DNA of 64,000 nt, taken from assembly GCA_016875095.1 (NCBI GenBank), contig VGSG01000003.1, positions 1-64,000 on the forward strand, written 5' to 3'. Shown here piece after piece: positions 52,795-61,153 of this stretch. The notes beneath the pieces are model-generated. The model was not told the DNA's origin. It searched no databases and saw nothing but the letters and a program-made list of their open reading frames with translations. Both the position numbers and the translations under genes were made by a program. Within the stretch, counting starts at the first letter, position 1; each line of letters opens with the position of its first letter. The stretch comes from Deltaproteobacteria bacterium. Lineage in GTDB: Bacteria; Desulfobacterota; Desulfomonilia; Desulfomonilales; Desulfomonilaceae.

Positions 52795-53781
52795 CTATTT
52801 GGGAGGAAGGAGCTTCTCAGGCAGCTTAATCCCCTTCTCCTGGTAGTACTTGACCGCGCCCGGATGCAGTGGGACAGGGCTGTGGACGACGTTTTCCACT
52901 TTCACTTCCTCAGCGGATTTGTGCGCGGCAATGAGCATGTCCACGTTTTCAAAGGTCTTCTTGACGACTTCGTAGACAAAGTCGTCAGGCGTGTCTTTGT
53001 GCACTACCATGAAATTCCAGAGAGTCAGGGTTTCCAGGTCCTTGTCCTTGTTGCTCTTGTAGGCGCCCTTGGGCATGTTCCCTTTGGCGAAATAAGGGTA
53101 CTTGGCGATGAATTTGTCGCACACGTCGTCAGGTACGCCGTACACGCTGGCCTCGTGGGTGGTTTCATATTCCGTTATCGTGACCCACGGCAGCCCCACT
53201 GATTGGCCATTGGCATCCAGCATACCGTCCTTGAGCTGCGCATTCAGATCCGCGGAACTGGCGTTCACGATCCGCTTGGGTTTGACGCCGGCCATTTCGA
53301 TAATTATCGGCCAATACGTTGCAGGAGTTCCTCCTATGGGTCCGACTCCGACGCTCTTGCCATTGAGATCCTTAATGCTCTTGATGCCGGAATTGGCCGG
53401 GGAGTACATCTGAAAAAAGGTGGTGTACATGGGAAAGATAGCGCGCTGGTTCTGATATGTCTTACCCTTGGCCCAACCTTCGCCGGCCCAACCCTCCGCT
53501 GCCGGCCCGTTGGTGACCATGCCGAAATCCAGCTTTTTGCCGTCAATGAGCTGCACATTGTGCACCGGCCCGCCTGTCGACTCCACGTTGCCCGGTATCC
53601 CCATCTTGTCATTGAGCATCTTGGTGAACCCACCCGCCCAGACAAAGTAGGTTCCTCCGACCGGGGCCGCTCCGACCGTTACCGACTTCGGCCAATTCGC
53701 CTTTGGTTGCGCAAATCCCAAGGAGCAAATCAAGAGCATCAGCATCACCACAAGGGTCAATCCGATGAATCCTCTTTTCAT
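52795..53781 (-). CDS. TAXI family TRAP transporter solute-binding protein, second system
   Basis: 328 residues from the ATG at 53781 with GAGGAGG upstream. A Sec-type signal peptide (1-22) ends LGFAQ. The mature part shows SVTVGAAPVGGTYFVWAGGF and VESTGGPVHNVQLI, with GKSVGVGPIGGTPATY and LPEKLLPPK at the end. It is the binding protein of the transporter made with the permease downstream. No twin-arginine motif, unlike the first system. Confidence 0.92.
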   Translation of the reverse strand: MKRGFIGLTLVVMLMLLICSLGFAQPKANWPKSVTVGAAPVGGTYFVWAGGFTKMLNDKMGIPGNVESTGGPVHNVQLIDGKKLDFGMVTNGPAAEGWAGEGWAKGKTYQNQRAIFPMYTTFFQMYSPANSGIKSIKDLNGKSVGVGPIGGTPATYWPIIIEMAGVKPKRIVNASSADLNAQLKDGMLDANGQSVGLPWVTITEYETTHEASVYGVPDDVCDKFIAKYPYFAKGNMPKGAYKSNKDKDLETLTLWNFMVVHKDTPDDFVYEVVKKTFENVDMLIAAHKSAEEVKVENVVHSPVPLHPGAVKYYQEKGIKLPEKLLPPK

Positions 53782-53822
53782 GAAAACCTCCTCTTGCATG
53801 TTGTGGGCAGTGCTAATCGCCA

Positions 53823-53851
53823 AAAATAGCACAAGGTATCCAACCTGTCAT
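53823..53851 (-). promoter_or_regulatory. Candidate promoter of the second TAXI operon
   Basis: On the minus strand ATGACA (53846-53851), 17-nt spacer, TATTTT (53823-53828), 41 bp upstream of the binding-protein ATG. A moderate match to the sigma70 consensus. Confidence 0.4.
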
Positions 53852-53867
53852 TGATATTATATCGACC

Positions 53868-54020
53868 CCTATGGCCGGAAAGCCACAACGAAACACTCAA
53901 GTCCTCGGCGTCCGCGAGCGCTCCGGGGCTTGGCCTCGGAGCGCTCGGCATGAGCGCATCGTTGAGCGACATCCTGGAGAGCAGATGAGTCTCTGCCCCA
54001 AAGATCGCCATACGTAAACC
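53868..54020 (-). repeat. Dispersed ~160-bp repeat, copy C
   Basis: Aligns in the same orientation with copy B (8331-8490) and as reverse complement with copy A (1889-2046): shared blocks include CCGGGGCTTGGCCTCGGA, GAGCGCATCGTTG and CATACGTAA. The central palindrome is degraded here (CTGGAGAGCAGATGAGTCTC). It lies upstream of the second TAXI operon, in a 366-bp gap (53782-54147) that otherwise holds only the candidate promoter and a CCGGGG/CCCCGG hairpin around 54083-54102. Confidence 0.65.
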
Positions 54021-54147
54021 TTATCAGGCCTGCTTCGAGCCCACAACCTTCACAGGAATGCGCTTTCAAAGAAGGTTCCCCCGGGCCGGGGCTTTTTCCC
54101 CCGGTCACTGAATCGATACATTCCTGCAGATCCTCGTGCGCTTTACC

Positions 54148-54711
54148 TCAAAACGACTTGGGCCTCCCTCGAGCATCGAGCGCTGGGGAAGCGGGTTCTG
54201 TTCCCGGAAGGGTGGCGGCGCCTTTCCGGAGTAGGTCTTTTTTCGCGTCCGACAGCATCCGGATGTGGGCCTGTTCCTGCTCGATGAGCTGGTCGATTTC
54301 TCCCTTGCCTTTGGGATCCGGAAGAATTGATTTCATCCCGAGGAAGAAGGCTACTGAATCCTTTTCAAACAACAAAGCCATATCGAGCGCTTTTTCCGGG
54401 GTGTCCACCCCCGTAAGCCGTGCGAGAGCCGATTCCCCCGAAAAGACATGCGTGTCCGCCGCGGCCTGGAGATAACCTTCGGCCAGTCCTTCAGGATCCC
54501 AGGCAAGATCCGAGAGAGAGGGCGCCAATGCGCTCCGCAGCCCCCTGAAGAGTTCGACGTGGCTCTGTTCCATCCGAGCCAGCTCTTGGAAAAGGGCTTT
54601 GAGGCTCGCCTTGTCACTTCTTGAGGCAGCCCCCTCGTAAAAGGCTTTTCCGTTCTCTTCTATTCGCACGGCCATGGCGAATACGTCATCCGCAGTCCCG
54701 AAAACCAACAT
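54148..54711 (-). CDS. Ferritin-like / rubrerythrin-type domain protein
   Basis: 187 residues. Two ExxH metal-ligand pairs are visible: MEQSHVELF and EQAHIRML, with further Glu in IEENGKAFYEGAAS and LFEKDSVAFFLGM, i.e. the four-helix-bundle di-iron pattern. It lacks the rubredoxin-like Cys module of rubrerythrin. A role in peroxide detoxification or iron handling is family-level inference. The tail from about 160 is Pro/Ala-rich. Confidence 0.82.
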   Translation of the reverse strand: MLVFGTADDVFAMAVRIEENGKAFYEGAASRSDKASLKALFQELARMEQSHVELFRGLRSALAPSLSDLAWDPEGLAEGYLQAAADTHVFSGESALARLTGVDTPEKALDMALLFEKDSVAFFLGMKSILPDPKGKGEIDQLIEQEQAHIRMLSDAKKDLLRKGAATLPGTEPASPALDARGRPKSF

Positions 54712-54809
54712 AAGAGCCTCCTTGATCGTATTGAATCAACCGGAAATGTTCGCGGAGTGTGTATGCTACAGGTAAGGCATTTCCCGGCTCACGACAAGCT
54801 CCGGGGGCC

Positions 54810-55820
54810 TTAGTCCAGTGGCCGGTAGATGTTCAGCCCTATCTTCTCGCTTCGCGAGCACACTGTTTGATTGCCGCCTGTTGAAGCCACCAGCATTGTC
54901 TGCCCGGACTTAGACGGACCGAGGTTTTGGGACAAGTCGGCAGTGATGGTGAGCTTGTCCCCATCAACGGACAGGGTGACGTTCTTGAACTGCCCTTTCC
55001 TGCCGACCGTGGCCTTGCCGGATTCGGATCGGTACACATTGAGCCCGATTTTTTCTTCCCGCCCGGGAATAGTCTTATTGCCGCCTGTGGACGCCACAAT
55101 GGTGTTCTTACCGGACTTGGACGGACCGAAATCCTGGGACAGATCCACGGTCACGGTCAAAGTATCCCCTTGCGCCTCGAGATGCACGTTTTTCATACCG
55201 GAAGGCTGTCGCGCTCCGGCGGCAGGCTTTTTTGCAGGAGCGCGGTCCGGCTTCGGTCTCGGAACCACGCGGCCAGCCTTCTCGGCCCTTGCGCCCGGTT
55301 CTTCTTGTCCTCGAAGGGGATCTTCCGGCAGATCCAGCCATTGGAGCACAGCCGCTGATTCGTCCAGGAGGAGAGTTCGGATTTCGGGTCGAAGGCGCGC
55401 GAGACTTTGAAGACGTTCCTGAGTCAAGATCGCCGAGTTCCAACCGAGCTTGGCTAGCTGCGGCGAGATCTGCTCCGCAGTCTGCTCGGGATGCTTCGTT
55501 ATGAGTTCGAGAGCGTCTCTGACAAATGCCCGAGCCTTTTCAAAATCGCGGAAAGCCTCGTCGAAGGACTGGACCACCTCCACCACTTCGGCCATGTCTC
55601 GGGAATTGATAATTCCTTGCTTTGGGTCTGTGATCAGAGGCTTCCATCGTGCGGGGGTCGGTTCGCTCTCCGGCCCATAATAGGTCCGGAAATCCTCAGC
55701 GCTGATATAATACTCAAATCCATCCTCGGTTCGGACCCGATACGGAGAACTCGTAGCGTCAATCAATTCAACCACTATGCCGGGTTTTGAACCGAGGAAC
55801 TGTCGGTAACGTTCCGCCAT
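54810..55820 (-). CDS. Unrecognised protein with a duplicated C-terminal domain, 336 aa
   Basis: AAAGGAG precedes the ATG; the protein has no signal peptide. Residues 1-70 (YRQFLGSKPGIVVELIDATS) are a small beta domain, 70-165 are helical (DEAFRDFEKARAFVRDALEL, LTQERLQSLARLRPE), and 170-215 is a Pro/Lys/Ala-rich linker. The C-terminus holds two tandem copies of about 55 residues: DTLTVTVDLSQDFGPSKSGK with ASTGGNKT and EKIGLNVYR, then DKLTITADLSQNLGPSKSGQ with ASTGGNQT and EKIGLNIYR. I do not recognise the repeat family. No obvious partner genes. Confidence 0.65.
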   Translation of the reverse strand: MAERYRQFLGSKPGIVVELIDATSSPYRVRTEDGFEYYISAEDFRTYYGPESEPTPARWKPLITDPKQGIINSRDMAEVVEVVQSFDEAFRDFEKARAFVRDALELITKHPEQTAEQISPQLAKLGWNSAILTQERLQSLARLRPEIRTLLLDESAAVLQWLDLPEDPLRGQEEPGARAEKAGRVVPRPKPDRAPAKKPAAGARQPSGMKNVHLEAQGDTLTVTVDLSQDFGPSKSGKNTIVASTGGNKTIPGREEKIGLNVYRSESGKATVGRKGQFKNVTLSVDGDKLTITADLSQNLGPSKSGQTMLVASTGGNQTVCSRSEKIGLNIYRPLD

Positions 55821-55903
55821 TCAAGCTCCTTTGGCAAGGCTGTGGGACCTTCGTTCAGGGGATTCCCGGCCTGCGCCGGCAAGTTACCAGTCATTTCTAA
55901 CGC

Positions 55904-56395
55904 TTATCGCTTACGTTCCGATCCACTTTGCACCGGATAGCCGGCCTTAGTCCAGCCCTCCAACCCGGATGTCATTATCCGAAGGTTCTCGTACCCCAGT
56001 TGGGCCAGAAAGGCGGCCACCTGTTCGGCCATGTGGCACTCGGGATTAGTACAGTAGACTATTATCCCGCCTTCTTTAGGGAGCATGGGCTCCAGGCGCG
56101 GAAATCGCTCTTCCTTTCGCGCGGAAGGCATGGAAAGAGCGCCCTTGATGTGGCTATCCTGGAAGTCTTCCTCATCACGCGCATCCAGGAAGATCGTGGC
56201 GCCGTCATCCAGAGATTGCCGAGCCTCTTTTTCGTCAATTACCCGGATCTTCACTCCCGAGTAAACCACCTCTTTCGGAGGCGCGTACAGGAGCGGAATT
56301 CCCGCAGGAGAAAACAGATTGAAGATGACCCCCAGAGCGGCTGCCGCCACTACAATAACCAGCGCCTTCAGGACAACGGCCAACCATTTTGTCAT
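55904..56395 (-). CDS. Membrane-anchored rhodanese-like protein
   Basis: 163 residues. The N-terminal helix (about 5-27, AVVLKALVIVVAAAALGVIF) anchors it to the membrane, followed by a single rhodanese domain: IFLDARDEEDFQDSHIKGAL (acid-Ala-Arg CH2A motif), IIVYCTNPECHMAEQVAAFL with the active-site Cys, and SGLEGWTKAGYPV at the C-terminus. It may transfer sulfane sulfur or act as a thiol-dependent sensor on the periplasmic side. Divergent from the acyl-CoA dehydrogenase gene. Confidence 0.87.
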   Translation of the reverse strand: MTKWLAVVLKALVIVVAAAALGVIFNLFSPAGIPLLYAPPKEVVYSGVKIRVIDEKEARQSLDDGATIFLDARDEEDFQDSHIKGALSMPSARKEERFPRLEPMLPKEGGIIVYCTNPECHMAEQVAAFLAQLGYENLRIMTSGLEGWTKAGYPVQSGSERKR

Positions 56396-56567
56396 ACCGA
56401 AGACTCTAGCACCCGCATTCGTCGGCTTTCAACCCAAATCCTGTGGAAAGCTCTTTGCTATTGACAATTGCGGCGGCGATTCCTACCAATAGTGCGACCT
56501 TTTTCTACGGTTCGGAGGGGGCTCCGAGCCCGCTCGACAATCAGATTGCCCTACTGAGGTTAACACT

Positions 56568-57719
56568 ATGGACTATTTGCTCACCGATGAACAGAAGATG
56601 GCCCGCGATATGGCCAGGAAATTTGCCGACAGCGAACTCAAACCCATCGCTGACCGGCTTGATCGAGAACATACCCATTCTCCCGAGGTGGTCAAGGCCC
56701 TGGGAGAGATGGGCGTAATGGGTGTGGCCGTTCCCGTGGAGTACGGGGGCGGCGGCATGGATTACGTCTCTTACGCCCTCATCGTGGCGGAAATCTCGCG
56801 CGCGTGTGGAGGAACGGGCACTCTCGTTGCCGCGCACAATTCCCTTTACTGCTACCCGATGCTGAAGTTCGGCGCCGAACAGCAAAAGCAGAGATATCTG
56901 GTCCCGGCGGCGTCAGGGCAATCGGTAGGCTGCTATGCGCTGACCGAAGCCAACGCGGGGAGCGATCCCGCGGCCTTGCGCACCACGGCCAGACTCGACG
57001 GGGACTCGTGGGTGATCAACGGCGAGAAGAAGTTCATCAGCAACGGTAACATCGCGGACTACGTCGTTTTCGCTGCCACGACGGACAGGTCCAAAGGTTA
57101 CAAGGGGATCAGCCAATTCGTGTGCGATGTGAGGGAGACCCCCGGTTACAAGGTGGGTAGAGTGGAAGAAAAGATGGGGATCAATGCGTCGGGCACGGCA
57201 GAGCTTATTTTCGAGGATGCCCGGATCCCGAAAGAGAATATCCTTGGCGAACCGGGATCGGGCCTGCGCCAAATGCTGGCGACTCTGGACAGCGGCCGCA
57301 TCAGCATAGCTGCTCAAGCGCTTGGAATCGGCCGCGCGGTCCTGGAGGAATCCTTAGAATACGCCCAGCAACGGGAGCAATTCGGTCGACCCATTTCGGA
57401 CTTCCAGGCGATTCAATGGAAATTGGCGGATATGGCCACTCAGCTCGACGCCGCGGAACTCCTGATTTGGAGAGCCGCTCTGCTTGAAGACAAGGGACTT
57501 CCCTTTGAAAAGGAAGCGGCCATGGCCAAGATGTTCGCGTCCGACGTGGCGATGCACGCGGCGATCGAAGGCGTGCAGATCCTCGGCGGTTACGGGTACT
57601 GCAGGGATTATCCAATGGAACGCCACATGCGCGATGCGAAAATCACCCAAATATACGAAGGCACCAACGAGATCCAGCGCCTCGTGATCGCAAGAAACCT
57701 GCTCAAGAAGAGGAAATGA
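56568..57719 (+). CDS. Acyl-CoA dehydrogenase (short/branched-chain type)
   Basis: 383 residues, standard length. CYALTEANAGSDPAAL, FISNGNIADY, EYAQQREQFGRPIS and the C-terminal KITQIYEGTNEIQRLVIARN with the catalytic Glu are intact. It is like the butyryl-, isovaleryl- or glutaryl-type enzymes of anaerobes. The stop overlaps the meaB start (ATGA), indicating coupling with a mutase-chaperone gene and suggesting a propionate/branched-chain-related pathway (inference). Confidence 0.92.
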   Translation: MDYLLTDEQKMARDMARKFADSELKPIADRLDREHTHSPEVVKALGEMGVMGVAVPVEYGGGGMDYVSYALIVAEISRACGGTGTLVAAHNSLYCYPMLKFGAEQQKQRYLVPAASGQSVGCYALTEANAGSDPAALRTTARLDGDSWVINGEKKFISNGNIADYVVFAATTDRSKGYKGISQFVCDVRETPGYKVGRVEEKMGINASGTAELIFEDARIPKENILGEPGSGLRQMLATLDSGRISIAAQALGIGRAVLEESLEYAQQREQFGRPISDFQAIQWKLADMATQLDAAELLIWRAALLEDKGLPFEKEAAMAKMFASDVAMHAAIEGVQILGGYGYCRDYPMERHMRDAKITQIYEGTNEIQRLVIARNLLKKRK

Positions 57720-58708
57720 GACCTCGGACAACAACCGTGCTCGCGAACAAGATCATACAAGGCGACGTAAGAGCGGTGGCGCGGCTGATACGCCGGATCG
57801 ACGACGGAGATCCCGAGGTAATCCCGGAGCTGCGCAAGCTCTATCTTCATGCCGGACGATCCCACGTCATCGGCTTTACGGGCTCGCCCGGCGTCGGGAA
57901 ATCCACTCTTGTGGACCGAATCGTTTCCCGGTTCAGAGGGGACGGCAAGACCGTGGGTATTATTGCGGTGGACCCCACCAGCCCATTCAGCGGCGGCGCG
58001 ATCCTCGGGGATCGGATCCGCATGCAGCGGCACTTCCTCGATGCGGGGGTCTTCATCAGGTCTATGGCAACGCGAGGCTCCTTTGGCGGGCTCACCAGAT
58101 CCACCGCGGATGCCATCGTGGTCTTGGAGGCAATGGGCAAGGACGTGGTCATTGTGGAGACTGTGGGGGTGGGCCAGGATGAAGTGGATATTGCCCACAG
58201 CGCGCATACCACGGTTCTGGCTACCGTGCCGGGCATGGGAGACGATATCCAGGCCATAAAAGCGGGCCTGATGGAGATCGGCGATCTGTTTGTGGTCAAT
58301 AAGGCCGACAGAGAGGGCGCGGCCAAAACGATCCGCGAGCTGAGAACTATGCTGGAGATGTCCTCCGAACGATACGCCGCAGACGGATGGATGCCGCCGG
58401 TTCTAGCCACACAAGCGGCGAACGACGAAGGTATTGACGAGCTATATCAGGCTATCCTGGAGCATCGACGGTTCCTGGAATCAGGAGGGGGAGAAAAGCT
58501 GTGGAAGCGGCAGCAGACCAGGGTCTATAATCAGCTCGTGGACCTGCTCAAGGAGCATCTCCTGGGACGGGCTCTTCAAAAGATTGGGGACAGGCCCGCG
58601 CTCGCAGGCATCGCGGACCGGATTGTCGCGGGAGAGACCGACCCGTACAGCGCGTGCCAGGAGCTGGTGGAACGCTTGCTTGGAGAGGCGAAAGGTGACT
58701 CCCAATAG
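57716..58708 (+). CDS. meaB: Methylmalonyl-CoA mutase-associated GTPase MeaB
   Basis: 330 residues. P-loop GSPGVGKS at 56-63, DPTSPFSGGAILGDRIRM (switch region and Asp), VVIVETVGVGQDEVDI (G3-type), and NKAD in LFVVNKADREG (G4) are all present. It protects and reloads the B12-dependent methylmalonyl-CoA mutase. No mutase gene is found in the window, so the partner must be elsewhere. Its last 14 bp overlap the following gene (if GTG start) and its start overlaps the dehydrogenase stop. Confidence 0.93.
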   Translation: MRPRTTTVLANKIIQGDVRAVARLIRRIDDGDPEVIPELRKLYLHAGRSHVIGFTGSPGVGKSTLVDRIVSRFRGDGKTVGIIAVDPTSPFSGGAILGDRIRMQRHFLDAGVFIRSMATRGSFGGLTRSTADAIVVLEAMGKDVVIVETVGVGQDEVDIAHSAHTTVLATVPGMGDDIQAIKAGLMEIGDLFVVNKADREGAAKTIRELRTMLEMSSERYAADGWMPPVLATQAANDEGIDELYQAILEHRRFLESGGGEKLWKRQQTRVYNQLVDLLKEHLLGRALQKIGDRPALAGIADRIVAGETDPYSACQELVERLLGEAKGDSQ

Positions 58709-61130
58709 GACCTCGAACTGGATGGACATCGATCCCGCGTGGTTGATGCGCATCTTCACAGTGATTCCGGTGGTGGTGATCCTCCTTGCCGGCTGCGGAG
58801 CGCTGTGGCTCTATTTCTTTGTGCATTCGCTTCTCCCGGAAAGCGAGTCCGAAGTGGTGGCGCCTGAATTACGGGCCGAAGTCCGGGTGATGAGAGACAT
58901 CAACGGCATCCCCGGCATTGTGGGTGAGAACGAAGAGGACCTCGCGTTCGTGCTGGGCTACGTGATGGCTCAGGACCGTCTCTGGCAGATGGATTACCTC
59001 AGACGAGCGTCCCAAGGCCGATTGGCGGAGATCCTCGGGCCCGAGCGCCTCGATGACGATCAGCTTATGCGAATGCTCCAGTCCGCGCCCCAGTCCGAAG
59101 ATACACCGGCCCGACTTGGAAAGAGCGGGCAGGCCTGGCTCCACAGCTTTGTCAAAGGTGTGAACACCTTTCTTTCAAATCATGCGAACAAGCTCCCCGT
59201 GGAGTTCTCTCTCCTGGAATATCGGCCCGAGCCCTTTACGCCTCAGGACGTGCTCCGACTCTTTCTCGCGCTCGCGTGGGAGACCTCGCCCGCGGGCAAA
59301 GTCGATCCCGCGATGACTAAGATCCTCGGGCGTCTTGGAAAAGAGCGGGCGCTTGAATTCTTCCCCCGCGACCCTTCTGTATGGCCTCCTTTAGTGTCTC
59401 CGGATCTGGAAAGCTGGGAGCCGACCGGCATACTCTTTGGCGCCCCTTCAGGCCGCGCTCAAATGATGCGCGTTCCGGGCCTCCGGAGCGGTTGCGCGTG
59501 GGCTGTGGGAGGCGCTCGAACACGCAGCGGAAAGCCCATGACCGGCTATGCTCTGTATCAGGTGTTGTCCGCTCCCGGGTTCTGGTACAGGGCCCGACTG
59601 GCAACCCCGGAATTCCACTTGGCAGGGGCCTTTGTCCCCGGGCTGCCTGTGGCTTTGGTGGGCGCAAACAGACGCCTGACCTGGGGATGTGTCTCAGCTC
59701 CGGCGGATGATGCGGATCTTTACATCGAACGGCTCGATTCGGATGAGCCGCGGCGCTATTGGCGCGTGGACCGGTGGCGAGACCTGCGGCCGCGGCAGGA
59801 AACTTATCGGGTGAAAGGAAAGCGGTCGGTTGTGAAGACCGTGCTTTCAACCGAGACTGGGCCGCTGGTCTCCAATCCTTTCAAGGAGAGGGCGCTGTCA
59901 CTGCGCTGGACCGGCCAACAGGGGCTGGGGCTGTTTTCAGCAATGTACGCGCTCAATCGCGCCGGCAATGGAGATGACGCGCGAGCCGCGCTGAAAGCTT
60001 TGATCGCGCCATGCATGAACGTGCTCTGGGCGGATGAGAACGGCTCCTTCGGCGCTCAAATGGCCGGACGAATTCCGGTGAGGCCGCCGGAAAGCGATGG
60101 CATAGCGCCCATGCCTGCATGGACGGGCGTGCAGGATTGGCTTGGGTTCATACCGTTCGAGGAGCTTCCCTCGCTCAAGAATCCGCCCGGAAACGCCGTC
60201 ACAGTGGCTGACGATCGTCCACGCGGCAATTTGGCTTCTATGTTTACCGGTTGCTACTGGAGCGACGATTCCAGATTGGCTCGGGTGGCCGCGCTGCTGG
60301 CCAAGACGCCGGAGCATCACAAAGAGACATTCCAAGAGATACAAGGCGACACGCTTTCGCCACTCGCGTCGCAGCTTACGCCGCTGGCGCTCAAAGCAGT
60401 CCGTGAGAGCAAGGAACAGGACTCCACGTTCCGAGCCGCCATAGAAGCGCTGCAGTCGTGGGACTTCAAGATGAACGCGGATTCGTCGCCCGCTGCAGTC
60501 TTTGGCCTATGGTATCAGTCCCTGACTGAGGAGCTTTTTCTCAAGCCGCTTGGAAAGACGGCGTTCGAAGGATACGCGCAGTATCCGCTCCTGCCCACGG
60601 CGGTTCTCAGGAGGATCTTAGCAACGGACGCGGACAAGGCCGCGCACGAGAACGGCTTGCAGCAAGTGATCCGGAAGAGTTTTCAGCACGCGCTTTCCCG
60701 CGGCAAGAGCCTGATGGGCGACGACCCGAAGAAGTGGAAGTGGAGCGACATTCACACCACGGTCTTCTATCATCCGCTCACTGCCCGGTCTCGATTCCTG
60801 GAGTTGCTCTACCATGTGGGCCCGTTGGCCGTCCCCGGTTCGGGCGATTCCATAGATTGCGCGGGCTGGTCGCAGGTCTATCCGTTCCACGTGGTCGAAG
60901 GGGTCTCGCTGCGGCAGATTGCCGACATGACTCAGCCCCCTCAACTCTTCGCGAGCGCCGCGATGGGCATGTCTGCGCATTTCTTCTCGAAGCATTACAA
61001 AGATCAGACCCCTGCGTGGCTCACCGCTCGTACCTTTCGCGAACCTATCCTTGTCACTGATGTCAGAAAACAAGGCTTCAATCCGGTTCTGTTCAAGAAA
61101 GGCGGCCCTCAGCGGCTGAGCCGCGAGTGA
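58695..61130 (+). CDS. Penicillin acylase family Ntn-hydrolase
   Basis: 811 residues from the GTG at 58695 (GGAGAGG eight bases upstream); an ATG at 58722 gives a 9-residue shorter protein. The N-terminus has one membrane anchor or signal (FTVIPVVVILLAGCGALWLY). Then VMRDINGIPGIVGENEEDLA and YVMAQDRLWQMDYLRRASQG are typical alpha-chain segments. The autocatalytic Ser begins RSGCAWAVGGARTRSGKPM, aligning with SNNWAV-type maturation sites of the penicillin acylase/acyl-homoserine lactone acylase family. It hydrolyses amide bonds of N-acyl compounds in the envelope; the substrate is unknown. It is coupled to meaB. Confidence 0.85.
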   Translation: MTPNRTSNWMDIDPAWLMRIFTVIPVVVILLAGCGALWLYFFVHSLLPESESEVVAPELRAEVRVMRDINGIPGIVGENEEDLAFVLGYVMAQDRLWQMDYLRRASQGRLAEILGPERLDDDQLMRMLQSAPQSEDTPARLGKSGQAWLHSFVKGVNTFLSNHANKLPVEFSLLEYRPEPFTPQDVLRLFLALAWETSPAGKVDPAMTKILGRLGKERALEFFPRDPSVWPPLVSPDLESWEPTGILFGAPSGRAQMMRVPGLRSGCAWAVGGARTRSGKPMTGYALYQVLSAPGFWYRARLATPEFHLAGAFVPGLPVALVGANRRLTWGCVSAPADDADLYIERLDSDEPRRYWRVDRWRDLRPRQETYRVKGKRSVVKTVLSTETGPLVSNPFKERALSLRWTGQQGLGLFSAMYALNRAGNGDDARAALKALIAPCMNVLWADENGSFGAQMAGRIPVRPPESDGIAPMPAWTGVQDWLGFIPFEELPSLKNPPGNAVTVADDRPRGNLASMFTGCYWSDDSRLARVAALLAKTPEHHKETFQEIQGDTLSPLASQLTPLALKAVRESKEQDSTFRAAIEALQSWDFKMNADSSPAAVFGLWYQSLTEELFLKPLGKTAFEGYAQYPLLPTAVLRRILATDADKAAHENGLQQVIRKSFQHALSRGKSLMGDDPKKWKWSDIHTTVFYHPLTARSRFLELLYHVGPLAVPGSGDSIDCAGWSQVYPFHVVEGVSLRQIADMTQPPQLFASAAMGMSAHFFSKHYKDQTPAWLTARTFREPILVTDVRKQGFNPVLFKKGGPQRLSRE

Positions 61131-61153
61131 TCCGACGATTCCTCCCAACATGG

